A stretch of DNA of 64,000 nt from Aliiroseovarius sediminis (GCF_022678485.1 NZ_JALBYP010000038.1:186001-250000), one strand, 5' to 3'. Shown: positions 9,393 through 18,633, numbered from the stretch's first letter. A program made the numbers and translations. The notes: generated by a model not told the origin, from the letters alone.

Positions 9393-10666
9393 CAGCGGCG
9401 ATCCTTGATTGCATAATAAATCAAGGCTGCGATTGCCCATGAGAAGGTCAAGAACAAGCCAATCAATGCAAGGAGTAATTTGCGGTCGGGATATTCGGCC
9501 CGCTCGGCCAGTGTCGGATTGATATAAGCCGCCAGATATTTGCTTTTCCGTTGCGCTTCGATCAATGATGCGTCGTGCGCCGCGAGCGCCGCCAAATAGG
9601 TCTGCTCGGCAAACTCCCGATCCACTGCAAGGCGTTCGTATTCTCCTACAAGCGTTGGATAGTCGATGTCCCCAGTGCTGCTGATCCCATATTTAAGACG
9701 TTCTTCCCTTATCCTTTGCTGAATTACTTCAATGCGCAGTTCGGCTTGTGCAAGTCGTGGGTCAGTGGAACCCGCGCTTTCGTTAAGAAGATCATATGCG
9801 ATCAATGCATCCGACAGTTTGGTTTGAAGTGCGGTCATCATGCCGGTCTGCGCGCCGATCTCGGCTTGGGGGTCGACCATCTGGTTGCGAGACCTGTATT
9901 CCGTGACGGCCTGTCGGGCCTCTTTCAAGCGTTCGACGGCACGGTCAAGTTCCTCACGCGTGTAACGCGTGGCATCCGCACGTGCGATTGCGCTAAGGTC
10001 GTTGATCTTCGCAGAGCTGTTCTGAAAGATGCTGTTGGCAACATTTTGGGCGTCCTCAGGCTTAAAAGCGTGAACACGCAATTCGATAAGGCCGGTGCCG
10101 CTGTCATAAAAGATCTTGACCATTCGGCCCCAGTATTTGGTCAGGTCTTCGATCGTGCCATCATTGTTATACGCAAACACCGGGTCTGTCGCATAGGGTT
10201 CGGAATACATCGTGCGAAGGTCAAGCTCCTTGTCGATTATCCCAACGAGCTCGCGGCTTTGGATGAATTCGTACAGGATATCGGCGTCCTCTGAGCCAGC
10301 TGATCCAAAAGCTGTTAAACCACCCAGAAGATCGACTGCGGAACTGACGTCTTCTGAACGCACTGAAAACGCTACGTAGGACGCATATTGATCTTTTGCC
10401 ATCGCATAAAGATACCAGGCAGAAATCGCCAGCGGAGCCAACACAACAATAATGAAGCTGACCATAATCCGCTGATGTCTTTTACGTATGCGCGCAGGTC
10501 CGGCCATTGGTGTCTTGACTTCGGTCGCTGGGTTCGCGGTGGCGGCTTGCGCGGGCTGGTTTGCCGGGGCGGTGGCATCTGCCGAAGTGGCTGCGCTTTG
10601 CCCGGTTTTACCGTCGGCGGCAGATTTGGGCGACTGAGGCGTTTGGGTCAATGTGTTTCCCATCAT
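9392..10666 (-). CDS. kpsE: Capsule polysaccharide export inner-membrane protein (KpsE/BexC/CtrB family)
   Basis: This periplasmic adaptor links the ABC transporter to the outer-membrane export channel. The first ~75 residues are a Pro/Ala/Gln-rich cytoplasmic tail, longer than in enteric KpsE. A membrane segment follows, MVSFIIVVLAPLAISAWYLY, then DQYASYVAFSVRSED, which is typical of the family. A long coiled-coil region occupies residues about 220-370, and a second membrane segment (LLLALIGLFLTFSWAIAALI) lies just before the C-terminal KDRR. It is the first gene of the minus-strand kps unit, divergent from kpsM with a 113-base gap. Confidence 0.9.
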   Translation of the reverse strand: MMGNTLTQTPQSPKSAADGKTGQSAATSADATAPANQPAQAATANPATEVKTPMAGPARIRKRHQRIMVSFIIVVLAPLAISAWYLYAMAKDQYASYVAFSVRSEDVSSAVDLLGGLTAFGSAGSEDADILYEFIQSRELVGIIDKELDLRTMYSEPYATDPVFAYNNDGTIEDLTKYWGRMVKIFYDSGTGLIELRVHAFKPEDAQNVANSIFQNSSAKINDLSAIARADATRYTREELDRAVERLKEARQAVTEYRSRNQMVDPQAEIGAQTGMMTALQTKLSDALIAYDLLNESAGSTDPRLAQAELRIEVIQQRIREERLKYGISSTGDIDYPTLVGEYERLAVDREFAEQTYLAALAAHDASLIEAQRKSKYLAAYINPTLAERAEYPDRKLLLALIGLFLTFSWAIAALIYYAIKDRR

Positions 10667-10779
10667 TACGAAGCAGCCCGTCTATAACACCGTTCTATTT
10701 GCGGTGAAAAGAGCCAGCCATTCGGCTTTATACCTTATTTTGACTTGCGATATACGGTCCTTTGCGGTCAACAGGGAGC

Positions 10780-11577
10780 ATGAGTTTTACGGCCTCAGGA
10801 CTTCATGCGCGGAGCTTCAAGACACTCCGCACAATTTTTGCGTTGATGATGCGCGAAATGGTGACGACATATGGACGTTCGCCGGGGGGATACCTTTGGG
10901 CATTTCTTGAACCTATCGGCGGCCTGACGGTCATGTCGATCGCATTTTCGATGGCCTTCCGCTCGCCGTCTTTGGGGGACAACTTTCCGCTGTTCTATGC
11001 GACCGGATACCTTCCCTTCATGATGTATTCAGACCTCGCAGGAAAGCTGGGGAAATCTCTTAGTTTTTCAAAGCCGCTATTGTTCTACCCATCAGTCACT
11101 TATCTGGATGCTCTGATTGCCCGTTTTCTGTTGAACAGTCTGACACACTTGATGGTCATTTATGTCATGCTCTTCGGAATTATCACAATCTTCGACACTG
11201 GGAACATCCTAACATACCCGCCAATTTTAAATGCGATTTGCATGGCGTTGGCGCTTGGTTTGGGTGTTGGCGTCTTCAATTGCTTTCTGCTCGCCCGGTT
11301 TTCACTTTGGGAGCGGGTCTGGGGAATTATCACGCGGCCACTGTTCATCATCTCAGCGATTTTTTACACGATGGAGAGCTTGCCAAGTAAGGTTCGTGAT
11401 ATTCTTTGGTACAATCCCTTGGTTCATGTCGTCGGTGTTATGCGGCGCGGCGTATATTCGACATATGATGCCACATGGGCCAGTCCAATTTATGTTTATA
11501 GTATCTCAGTGGTTTTGACGTTCCTTGGGTTGGTGTTTCTTGCCAGATACCATCGCGAACTTTTAAACAATCGTTAG
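10780..11577 (+). CDS. kpsM: Capsular polysaccharide ABC transporter permease
   Basis: This is the ABC-2 permease that moves the polymer across the inner membrane with KpsT. MMREMVTTYGRSPGGYLWA is the conserved entry segment of KpsM-type permeases, followed by about six membrane helices and NPLVHVVGVMRRGVYSTYD near the C-terminus. The start is uncertain. The ATG at 10780 has AGGGAG only one base upstream, too close for a normal site, and an in-frame TTG at 10762 has no clear site. It is transcribed away from kpsE/kpsT and towards the outer-membrane export gene. Confidence 0.88.
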   Translation: MSFTASGLHARSFKTLRTIFALMMREMVTTYGRSPGGYLWAFLEPIGGLTVMSIAFSMAFRSPSLGDNFPLFYATGYLPFMMYSDLAGKLGKSLSFSKPLLFYPSVTYLDALIARFLLNSLTHLMVIYVMLFGIITIFDTGNILTYPPILNAICMALALGLGVGVFNCFLLARFSLWERVWGIITRPLFIISAIFYTMESLPSKVRDILWYNPLVHVVGVMRRGVYSTYDATWASPIYVYSISVVLTFLGLVFLARYHRELLNNR

Positions 11578-11731
11578 AAACGACGCGGTCAATAGGTGTT
11601 GTTTTTGGGGAGCGTCCGCCGCAAGCGGCAACATTGATCTATTTAGCGCAGGGTTTGCTTCTCGACCTTGTGAAGAAACGCCTCACCACTTAAGGTACGG
11701 GAAATTTTCTTGATCCGTAAATCGGGGTTTC

Positions 11732-12847
11732 ATGACAATAACGAAGTTGCGTTTGGTCTTGGTTGCTACTGCGTTGTTTGCAATGGCCAGCTGTGGGCTT
11801 CCCCGTGGCGGTGCCATTCAAAACGAAGTCATCGGTAAAGAGGCTCAGAAGAACGCGGATATCGCGGTTTATCGGGTGTCGCGTGAGACATTGTCGTCCA
11901 TTTCTCGCTGGCCCGCGCCTAGCACGGCATCGTCCTGTTCGTGGCCGCGCAAAGGCACGCCCGCTGCCGACAAGCCCATTCGGCCGTTTGATCGCGTCGA
12001 TGTCGTGGTTTGGGACAGTGAAGAAAACTCGCTTTTGTCGTCGCCCGGTCAGAACACCGTTCGCATGCAGGACATGCAGGTGTCGTCCGCTGGCACTATT
12101 TTTCTGCCATTCGTGGGTAGCGTTCATATTGCAGGTCTGCCCCATTCAGCAGCTCGCGCACGTGTGCAACGTATGTATGAAAAAGTGATCCCGACCGCGC
12201 AGGTGCAGTTGAACGTCACGCAAGGAACCCGTGGGACGATTTCGATGATCTCGGGCGTCAACCGACCGGGTCCGATTGTGGTCGATGACCCAAATTTCAC
12301 CGTGCTGAATGCGATTTCTGCTGCAGGTGGACCGTCGGCTCAAATCCAAAATCCGCAATTGAATCTAATGCGCGGAAGCCGAACCTATTGCCGACCACTT
12401 GAAAGCCTTCTGAGCGATCCCCAACACGACGCTCTGCTTCTGCCCGGTGACAAGGTTGCGATCAAGAATGATGAACGGTATTTCCGGTCGCTCGGCGCTG
12501 CCAGCAAAGAGGCAATCGTGCCGTTCGACAAGGCAAGCATCTCGGCGCTGGATGCCATGTCGCTAATCGGCGGGCTGTCGGATTTACGCGCCAACCCCAA
12601 GGGCATTCTTGTTTTGCGCGAGTATTCATCGAAAGCCGTTCGTTCGGATGCCTCGGGCCCCGACAATGCACGTAGTATTTTTGTGATTGACCTCACCACC
12701 GCTGACGGACTGTTCAGCGCCGGCAAATTCGCTATCCACCATCAGGATACCGTGCTGGTTACGGAAAGTTCGGTTGCGTCGGCGACCCTGCTGTTCAGCC
12801 TGATCCGGCAATTCTCGGCTTCTGCGTTTGATCTGAATCGACTCTGA
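11732..12847 (+). CDS. Polysaccharide export outer-membrane lipoprotein (Wza/KpsD/CtrA type)
   Basis: The protein has a lipoprotein signal peptide with the lipobox AMASC (Cys at residue 21), so it is expected to be lipid-anchored in the outer membrane. PFDRVDVVVWDSEENSLL and GQNTVRMQDMQVSSAGTIFLPFVG form the Poly_export domain; VNRPGPIVVDDPNFTVLNAI and LLPGDKVAIKND are SLBB-like segments. At 371 residues it matches Rhodobacteraceae versions of BexD/CtrA. It completes the export machine with KpsE, KpsT and KpsM and lies 154 bases downstream of kpsM on the same strand. Confidence 0.9.
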   Translation: MTITKLRLVLVATALFAMASCGLPRGGAIQNEVIGKEAQKNADIAVYRVSRETLSSISRWPAPSTASSCSWPRKGTPAADKPIRPFDRVDVVVWDSEENSLLSSPGQNTVRMQDMQVSSAGTIFLPFVGSVHIAGLPHSAARARVQRMYEKVIPTAQVQLNVTQGTRGTISMISGVNRPGPIVVDDPNFTVLNAISAAGGPSAQIQNPQLNLMRGSRTYCRPLESLLSDPQHDALLLPGDKVAIKNDERYFRSLGAASKEAIVPFDKASISALDAMSLIGGLSDLRANPKGILVLREYSSKAVRSDASGPDNARSIFVIDLTTADGLFSAGKFAIHHQDTVLVTESSVASATLLFSLIRQFSASAFDLNRL

Positions 12848-12880
12848 ACCGCGTCGATTATGGACGCCGGAGCGTAGGGC

Positions 12881-13789
12881 TTACGCTTCGCGTCCCAGAT
12901 GCCGTTCGCCGCGTGATCTGGCCAAGGCAATCTGCTTCTGACGTTCCCTGAAGCGTTCACGACGGGATTCGTCAAATTCGTCGATACACTGGTGGCAGCT
13001 GACACCGTTTTCGTATTCCGGGCGCCCCTTGTCGGCGGGCAGGATGGGGCGTCGGCAGGCGTGGCACAGTTCGTGCGGGCCTTCGGCCAGGCCGTGTTCG
13101 ACCGACACGCGGTTGTCAAAGACAAAGCATGCGCCATCCCATTTGCTGTCATCGGCGGGCACGTCTCCCAGATACTGCAATATGCCGCCCTTCAAGTGAT
13201 ACACGTCCTCGACGCCCTGACTGATCAGGAAATTGGTGGATTTCTCGCAGCGGATACCGCCTGTGCAGAACATCGCGACCCGCTTGTTGTGAAACCTGCC
13301 CTTGTTCTCGTCCCACCATGCGGGAAATTCGCGGAAGGTCTTGGTCTTGGGGTCCACTGCCCCTTCGAACGTACCAATTGCGACCTCGTAATCGTTGCGG
13401 GTGTCGATCACCACCACGTCGTCCTGACTGATCAGATCATTCCAATCCTCAGCCATCACGTAATGCCCGACCGAGGCGCGCGGATCCACGTCCGGCACCC
13501 CCATGGTTACGATCTCTTTCTTCAGGCGCACCTTCATCTTGCCGAAAGGCTGGTCCTGGGCGGTGGATTCCTTCCACGACAGGTCCGCGCATCCGGGCAG
13601 GGCGCGGATATGGGTCAAGATCGTGTCGATGCCCGCGCGTGATCCGGCGATCGTGCCGTTGATGCCTTCGTGCGCCAGCAGAAGTGATCCGGTGATCCCC
13701 TCACGCTGGGCGACGTCAAGCAATGGTCCCTGCAATTCGGCGGGGTTGTTGAAGCGGGTGAAATGGTAAAGCGCGGCGATTGTATACAT
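12881..13789 (-). CDS. trhO: tRNA uridine(34) hydroxylase, rhodanese family
   Basis: TrhO hydroxylates U34 of certain tRNAs in an oxygen-dependent way, giving ho5U. The 302-residue protein has an N-terminal acylphosphatase-like part (MYTIAALYHFTRFNNP, then GSLLLAHEGINGTIAGS) and a central rhodanese domain whose active-site loop is MFCTGGIRCEKST. The C-terminal part has two CxxC pairs (LCHACRRP and VSCHQC), as in the family. I placed the start at the ATG at 13789 because the protein begins there in homologs; a longer frame to 13996 is just an open extension. Confidence 0.92.
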   Translation of the reverse strand: MYTIAALYHFTRFNNPAELQGPLLDVAQREGITGSLLLAHEGINGTIAGSRAGIDTILTHIRALPGCADLSWKESTAQDQPFGKMKVRLKKEIVTMGVPDVDPRASVGHYVMAEDWNDLISQDDVVVIDTRNDYEVAIGTFEGAVDPKTKTFREFPAWWDENKGRFHNKRVAMFCTGGIRCEKSTNFLISQGVEDVYHLKGGILQYLGDVPADDSKWDGACFVFDNRVSVEHGLAEGPHELCHACRRPILPADKGRPEYENGVSCHQCIDEFDESRRERFRERQKQIALARSRGERHLGREA

Positions 13790-13889
13790 AGCGGCGGCAT
13801 ACGCCCCTATTTTCAAAGGATCAAGTCCGCCATGCGCTTGACCCGCCCCGGTGCGAACCTTACCCATTGCAATGAACGGAGGAACGCCC

Positions 13890-14498
13890 ATGCGTGATGC
13901 AAACGAAGCCCTGATTGTAATCGACGTCCAAAACGACTTTTGCCCCGGCGGCGCATTGGCCGTCGAAGGTGGTGACAAGATCGTGCCATTGATCAACGAA
14001 ATGCTGCCTGATTTTCACGTCAAGGTATTTACGCAGGATTGGCATCCGGCGGCGCACAGCTCTTTCGCCTCTTCGCATGACGGGAAGGAACCTTACCAGA
14101 CGACCGAAATGCCCTATGGCACGCAAGTTCTGTGGCCCGATCACTGCATTCAGGGTAGCATCGGCGCAAAGTTTCACGACAACCTGCACCGTGACCGCGC
14201 CGACCTAATTATCCGCAAGGGTTTCCGGCCAGAAATCGACAGCTATTCCGCGTTTTTCGAGAACGACCAGACCACGCCAACGGGCCTAGAGGGCTATTTG
14301 CGCACGCGTGGTGTCGAGAAGCTGACCCTTGTCGGACTGGCAACTGACTTCTGCGTGGCCTATTCGGCGGTCGATGGCCGGCGGCTGGGCTTCGATATCA
14401 CGGTGCTAGAGGAAGCCTGCCGCGGAATTGATCTGGATGGATCACTTGACGCCGCGCGCAGGGCGATGCGCGATGCCGGCGTGCATGTGGTGGCCTAG
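13890..14498 (+). CDS. pncA: Nicotinamidase
   Basis: PncA hydrolyses nicotinamide to nicotinate and ammonia in NAD salvage. The catalytic Asp is in VIDVQNDFCPGG, the Lys in IIRKGFRPEIDSY, and the nucleophile Cys in LATDFCVAY; the metal ligands are in DWHPAAHSSF. The start is fixed by GGAGGA at 13878-13883, 6 bases before the ATG at 13890; upstream in-frame starts lack a site. The protein has 202 residues, as usual. The next gene, pncB, starts at the base after the stop codon, so the two consecutive salvage steps are coupled. Confidence 0.95.
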   Translation: MRDANEALIVIDVQNDFCPGGALAVEGGDKIVPLINEMLPDFHVKVFTQDWHPAAHSSFASSHDGKEPYQTTEMPYGTQVLWPDHCIQGSIGAKFHDNLHRDRADLIIRKGFRPEIDSYSAFFENDQTTPTGLEGYLRTRGVEKLTLVGLATDFCVAYSAVDGRRLGFDITVLEEACRGIDLDGSLDAARRAMRDAGVHVVA

Positions 14499-15791
14499 AT
14501 GGTGGATATTGCAACCCGCGTTTATAACCATCATTGGAAAATCGATCCGATTGTGCGGTCGCTGATCGATACGGATTTCTATAAACTGCTGATGTGCCAA
14601 TCGGTGTTTCGCAATAAACCCGACACGCAGGTAACGTTCAGCTTGATCAACCGCACCAAATCTGTGCCTCTGGCCGATCTGGTTGACGAAGGCGAACTGC
14701 GCGAGCAGTTGGATCATATCCGCTCGCTCAGCCTGACGCGCGGGGAAAGCACTTGGCTGCGCGGCAACACGTTCTATGGCAAACGCCAGATGTTCCGGTC
14801 AGATTTCATGGAATGGTTCGAAGGGATGCGCCTGCCGCCCTATCATCTGGAACGTGTTGGTGACCAATACGAACTGACCTTCGAAGGTTCGTGGCCCCAG
14901 GTCATGATGTGGGAAATTCCCGCCCTTGCCGTGTTGATGGAATTGCGCGGCCGCGCCGTCCTGCGCGACATGGGAAAGTTTGAACTTCAGGTTCTGTATG
15001 CCCGCGCGATGACCCGGATTTGGGAAAAGATCGAACGCCTGCGGGAATTGGACGACCTGCGACTGGCCGATTTTGGAACCCGGCGCCGCCACAGCTATAT
15101 GTGGCAAGATTGGTGTGTGCAGGCGATGATGGAGGGTCTGGGTGATCGGTTTGTCGGCACCTCGAACTGTTCCATCGCGATGAAGCGCGATATCGAGGCG
15201 ATCGGAACCAACGCGCATGAATTGCCCATGGTCTATGCCGCGCTGGCGGATGATGACACGGAACTTGTCCGCGCACCTTATGACGTCTTGGCGGATTGGC
15301 ACGAAGAACACGAAGGCAATCTGCGCATCATCCTGCCCGACACCTATGGCTCGCAAGGGTTCTTGGACAACGCGCCCGATTGGCTGGCCGGATGGACCGG
15401 CATCCGCGTGGACAGCGGCGACCCCGCGACGGGTGCGGAAATGGCGATCAAGTGGTGGAAGGAACGCGGCGAAGACCCGACCCAGAAGATGGTCATCTTC
15501 TCGGACGGTTTGGACACCGATAAGATCATCGAGCTGCATCAGCAGTTTGCGGGCCGCGTGCGCACCAGCTTTGGTTGGGGCACGCTCTTGACCAACGATT
15601 TCCGCGGTTTTGTGCCCGGTGACGCGTTGGCACCGTTTTCACTGGTTTGCAAAGCGGTCGAGGCGAACGGCCGCCCAACGGTGAAACTGTCGGACAACCC
15701 CAACAAGGCGATGGGGCCAGAAGACGAGGTCGCGCGTTACAAGCGTGTCTTTGGCGTGGGCGACCAAAAAAGGATCGACGTTGTTGTGTGA
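14499..15791 (+). CDS. pncB: Nicotinate phosphoribosyltransferase
   Basis: PncB uses PRPP and ATP to turn nicotinate into nicotinate mononucleotide. The 430-residue protein opens with SLIDTDFYKLLMCQSVF, a family signature. GTSNCSIAMKRDI and EAIGTNAHELPMVY hold the conserved segment with the histidine that is phosphorylated during catalysis in this family. VDSGDPATGAEMAIKWW and FGWGTLLTNDF form the phosphate-binding region. It follows pncA with no spacer, so the pair makes a two-step nicotinamide-to-NaMN operon. Confidence 0.95.
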   Translation: MVDIATRVYNHHWKIDPIVRSLIDTDFYKLLMCQSVFRNKPDTQVTFSLINRTKSVPLADLVDEGELREQLDHIRSLSLTRGESTWLRGNTFYGKRQMFRSDFMEWFEGMRLPPYHLERVGDQYELTFEGSWPQVMMWEIPALAVLMELRGRAVLRDMGKFELQVLYARAMTRIWEKIERLRELDDLRLADFGTRRRHSYMWQDWCVQAMMEGLGDRFVGTSNCSIAMKRDIEAIGTNAHELPMVYAALADDDTELVRAPYDVLADWHEEHEGNLRIILPDTYGSQGFLDNAPDWLAGWTGIRVDSGDPATGAEMAIKWWKERGEDPTQKMVIFSDGLDTDKIIELHQQFAGRVRTSFGWGTLLTNDFRGFVPGDALAPFSLVCKAVEANGRPTVKLSDNPNKAMGPEDEVARYKRVFGVGDQKRIDVVV

Positions 15792-15808
15792 CCCTTCGGT
15801 GGGCCGGG

Positions 15809-16750
15809 CTATCCGCCCAGAAATGCCCGCGCAGCCCTGACGGCCTTGTCAGCATATTCCCGCGCGACCGGGCTGCCCGGCGGATTGCGCGGCACCGCCC
15901 AGCCCATCGACGCAAAGCGGCGCATCATGATGAACATGGGCAGCAGGTCTTCTGCCTGCTTTGGGAACGCGCGGTGGGCGCGATAGCCTGCGATGGCGGC
16001 GTCGCGGATGGCGTCGGCGGCGGGCTCGTCCTCGTTCTGGGTCATCATCACGGCAAGGTCATAGATGCGGAACCCGAAGCCTGCATCGTCGAAGTCGATC
16101 AGGGTCAGATCGCCGTTATGGACGAAGATGTTTTCGCGCAGGGCATCGGCGTGGATCAGGCCGAAATCGGCACCACCGCCGGCAAAGGCGGTCGCCATAT
16201 CATGCGCCACCGCGCGGGCGCGAAGAACCAGCGCTCGCTCGCTCTCGGACAGCGCAGGACTTTCCCAGAACCTGCCCCAGAATGGATTGTCGCCAAGCAG
16301 GCCGGGAATGTCCCAGCGGTGGCGGGTAAACCCATCGGGCAGGGTCATAGCGTCGGTCAGGTTGTGCAGCATGGCAAGCTCGGTGCCGACCTTGTGATAG
16401 AGCGCAACTTGTTCGGCTTTAGACCCCGCCAGCGGCACGCCGCCTTCGCCGATGGGCGCGCCGTCGACCCAACTCACCACTGTTGCAATCTGACCCGCGC
16501 CCAGATCGGCAACCGTATCGCCGGACCGTGTGGGGATCGGGGCGGGCACGCGCATTCCCGCACGGGCCAACGCGGCCATCCAATCCAGTTCCGACCGGAT
16601 AGCGCCGGCGGATTGATACCCCGGACGATGCAAGCGCAACGCGGCGGGGCTGCCACCCACGCGCACTTCGTGCACCACATTTTCGCGGTCTTTGATCATG
16701 CGGATATCCTGCGCGCCCCATGCCGCCAGCGCCTTTTTCAACGCGCTCAT
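15809..16750 (-). CDS. APH-family small-molecule kinase paired with a class III aminotransferase
   Basis: This 313-residue protein has the aminoglycoside/choline-kinase fold: the Brenner loop is FGLIHADALRENIFVHNG with the catalytic Asp, and LTLIDFDDAGFG holds the metal-binding Asp. The true substrate is probably a small hydroxylated amine or amino acid rather than an antibiotic. Its ATG overlaps the stop of the aminotransferase gene as ATGA. Kinase plus AGXT2L-like lyase pairs are known from phosphoethanolamine and hydroxylysine breakdown, so I infer that this enzyme phosphorylates an amino alcohol that the partner then deaminates. The substrate itself is not readable here. Confidence 0.75.
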   Translation of the reverse strand: MSALKKALAAWGAQDIRMIKDRENVVHEVRVGGSPAALRLHRPGYQSAGAIRSELDWMAALARAGMRVPAPIPTRSGDTVADLGAGQIATVVSWVDGAPIGEGGVPLAGSKAEQVALYHKVGTELAMLHNLTDAMTLPDGFTRHRWDIPGLLGDNPFWGRFWESPALSESERALVLRARAVAHDMATAFAGGGADFGLIHADALRENIFVHNGDLTLIDFDDAGFGFRIYDLAVMMTQNEDEPAADAIRDAAIAGYRAHRAFPKQAEDLLPMFIMMRRFASMGWAVPRNPPGSPVAREYADKAVRAARAFLGG

Positions 16751-18024
16751 ACCGGCAGCGCCTTTAGTGCGTCATCCAGCGTTTCAACCAGAAATTCTGC
16801 TTGCGCGCGGTCAAAACACATGGGCGGGCGGATCTTGATGCCGTGGTAGTGTCGCCCGACCGAGTGCAGCAAAACCCCCCTTTGCCGCATAGCATCCACA
16901 AGCGCGGCGCAGAAATCGGCGGCGGCTTCGGTATTGCCGTCGCGCGCGAATTCGACGCCCAGAAACAGCCCAGCCCCGCGCACATCGGCGATCATCGGAT
17001 GATCCAACTGCCCCAGCAAGCCAAGCGCATAGTCGCCCGTATCGCGGGCGTTTTCGACAAGCTGCTCTTCCTCCAGCACATCCAAAACCGCCATCGCGGC
17101 GGCGGCAGATACCGGGTTGCCGCCGAACGTGTTGAAATAACCGAACCGGTTGCGGAATTCTGCCATGATCTCGGGCCGGGTGACGACGGCGGCGACAGGG
17201 TGCCCGTTGCCCATCGGCTTGCCCATGGTCACGATGTCAGGCACCAGCCCGATTCGTTCGTGGCCCCAGAAATTCCGGCCCGTGCGGCCAAAGCCCGGCT
17301 GCACCTCGTCCGCGATGATGATGCCGCCGGCGCGGCGAACCACGTCAACGGTTGGGTCAAGGAAGCCCTTGGGCAGGTCGGGGAAGCCTTCGTTGGCGAA
17401 GAAGGGGCATAGGATCAGCGTGCCGAACCCGTGGCCGTCAGCCTCAAGCGCGTTGATGGCCGTCTGGATTTCGTCCGCGAAGGCCTGCGCCTGCGCCTCA
17501 TGACTGCCGCCAAGCGGCTCAATTGCATCAGGCGAGGGTACTTTCCTGACCCAATCCACCGCCCCGCCGATAGGGGTCTTCTTGGCCGACAGATGCGACA
17601 CCAGGTCGGTGTTGCCGTGATAGGTGTTGTCGGTGCAGATGATCCCTGTCTTGCCGGTCACGGCGCGGCCCATGCGCAGGGCGATGTCGTTGGCCTCGGA
17701 TCCGGTGCAGACCATGATCATGGTGTCCAGATCGTTGCCCATCGTGGCGGTCAGCCGCTCGCCGTAATCCAGGATGCCTTCGTGCAGATAGCGCGTGTGG
17801 GTGTTCAGCGTCGCAGCCTGATCGGTGATCGCCTGCACGACCTTTGGGTGCGCGTGGCCCACATGGGGCACGTTGTTGTAACAGTCCAGAAACCGGTTTC
17901 CGTCGGCATCCCACAGCCACGTCCCTTCGCCGCGCACGATATGGACGGGGTCATCGTAGAATGTCGTCATGTTGGGCCCAAGCAACTGCGCGCGGCGCGT
18001 CAAAAGGGTGGCGGTGTCGGACAT
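16747..18024 (-). CDS. Class III PLP aminotransferase, AGXT2L/phospho-lyase-like
   Basis: The 425-residue protein is a fold-type I PLP enzyme. [15 protein letters not shown] binds the cofactor phosphate, [14 protein letters not shown] holds the PLP-ring Asp, and the Schiff-base Lys is in [15 protein letters not shown]. That last segment and [10 protein letters not shown] resemble ethanolamine-phosphate and phosphohydroxylysine phospho-lyases (AGXT2L1/2) more closely than omega-transaminases. The start at 18024 matches homologs; a longer open frame to 18144 overlaps arfB and is rejected. It is translationally coupled to the kinase gene downstream, which supports a phosphorylate-then-eliminate pathway. 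Confidence 0.8.
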   Translation of the reverse strand: MSDTATLLTRRAQLLGPNMTTFYDDPVHIVRGEGTWLWDADGNRFLDCYNNVPHVGHAHPKVVQAITDQAATLNTHTRYLHEGILDYGERLTATMGNDLDTMIMVCTGSEANDIALRMGRAVTGKTGIICTDNTYHGNTDLVSHLSAKKTPIGGAVDWVRKVPSPDAIEPLGGSHEAQAQAFADEIQTAINALEADGHGFGTLILCPFFANEGFPDLPKGFLDPTVDVVRRAGGIIIADEVQPGFGRTGRNFWGHERIGLVPDIVTMGKPMGNGHPVAAVVTRPEIMAEFRNRFGYFNTFGGNPVSAAAAMAVLDVLEEEQLVENARDTGDYALGLLGQLDHPMIADVRGAGLFLGVEFARDGNTEAAADFCAALVDAMRQRGVLLHSVGRHYHGIKIRPPMCFDRAQAEFLVETLDDALKALPV

Positions 18025-18043
18025 GATCAAGGCTCCGGTCAGG

Positions 18044-18463
18044 TTAGTCTTCGTCGATGCGCCCGCGCAGGGCTTTGATTTGGCCACGCCGGGTCTTGGC
18101 GTCCAGCCTACGTTTCTTTGACCCCAGAGTCGGCTTGGTTGCAATGCGCCTTTTCGGGGCCACCAGCGCGTGGCGGATCATTTCAACCAGACGGTTCTGT
18201 GCAATCTCGCGGTTGCGCGCCTGACTGCGTGTGTCCTCGGCGCGGATCACGATGGCGCCGTCTTGTGTCCATTTCCGGCCCGCTATCCGTTTAAGCCGCG
18301 CCTTTACCTGTTGCGTCAGATGGGGCGAGCGTGCGGCCTCGAACCGCAACTCGACCGCCGTGGATACCTTGTTCACATTCTGGCCGCCGGGGCCGGAACT
18401 GCGGGTGAAGCTTTCACTTAGCTCCCAATCTTGCAGGATGATATCGTCGGTCACGCGGATCAT
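18044..18463 (-). CDS. arfB: Alternative ribosome-rescue factor, peptidyl-tRNA hydrolase ArfB
   Basis: ArfB (YaeJ) enters the A site of ribosomes stalled on mRNAs without a stop codon and hydrolyses peptidyl-tRNA. The 139-residue protein has the release-factor motif SSGPGGQNVNKVST (GGQ at residues 26-28) and a long basic tail rich in Lys and Arg (PKRRIATKPTLGSKKRRLD), which enters the empty mRNA channel in the E. coli protein. It lies 19 bases upstream of the aminotransferase gene. smpB at 56618 provides the tmRNA-dependent route for the same problem. Confidence 0.93.
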   Translation of the reverse strand: MIRVTDDIILQDWELSESFTRSSGPGGQNVNKVSTAVELRFEAARSPHLTQQVKARLKRIAGRKWTQDGAIVIRAEDTRSQARNREIAQNRLVEMIRHALVAPKRRIATKPTLGSKKRRLDAKTRRGQIKALRGRIDED

Positions 18464-18505
18464 GTGGGCACCTTAGCGAATAGATCGCGGCGCTTAAATC
18501 CCAAA

Positions 18506-18540
18506 CGAAAAGGGCCGCCCGCTTTGGGACGACCCTTTCG
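18506..18540 (-). terminator. Intrinsic terminator of the small RNA
   Basis: Read on the minus strand, the arms AAAGGGTCG-T-CCC and GGGCGGCCCTTT form a 12-pair stem with one bulged T and a 5-base loop, ending in TTTTCG. The G-T wobbles favour the minus-strand transcript over the plus-strand one. Confidence 0.65.
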
Positions 18541-18633
18541 AGAATTAAGGAGGTGGGACCGGTTAGACCGCCGGAAAGGCAGGGTCAAAATGGTCCGCAT
18601 TCCCCACCGGGGGCTGCCCCGGAAAGTCGCGAC

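Noticed and set aside
15647-16849. 400-codon plus-strand frame opposite the kinase and aminotransferase genes
   Set aside because: It overlaps two well-supported minus-strand genes and the end of pncB and reads as low-complexity, Arg/Gly/His-rich sequence.
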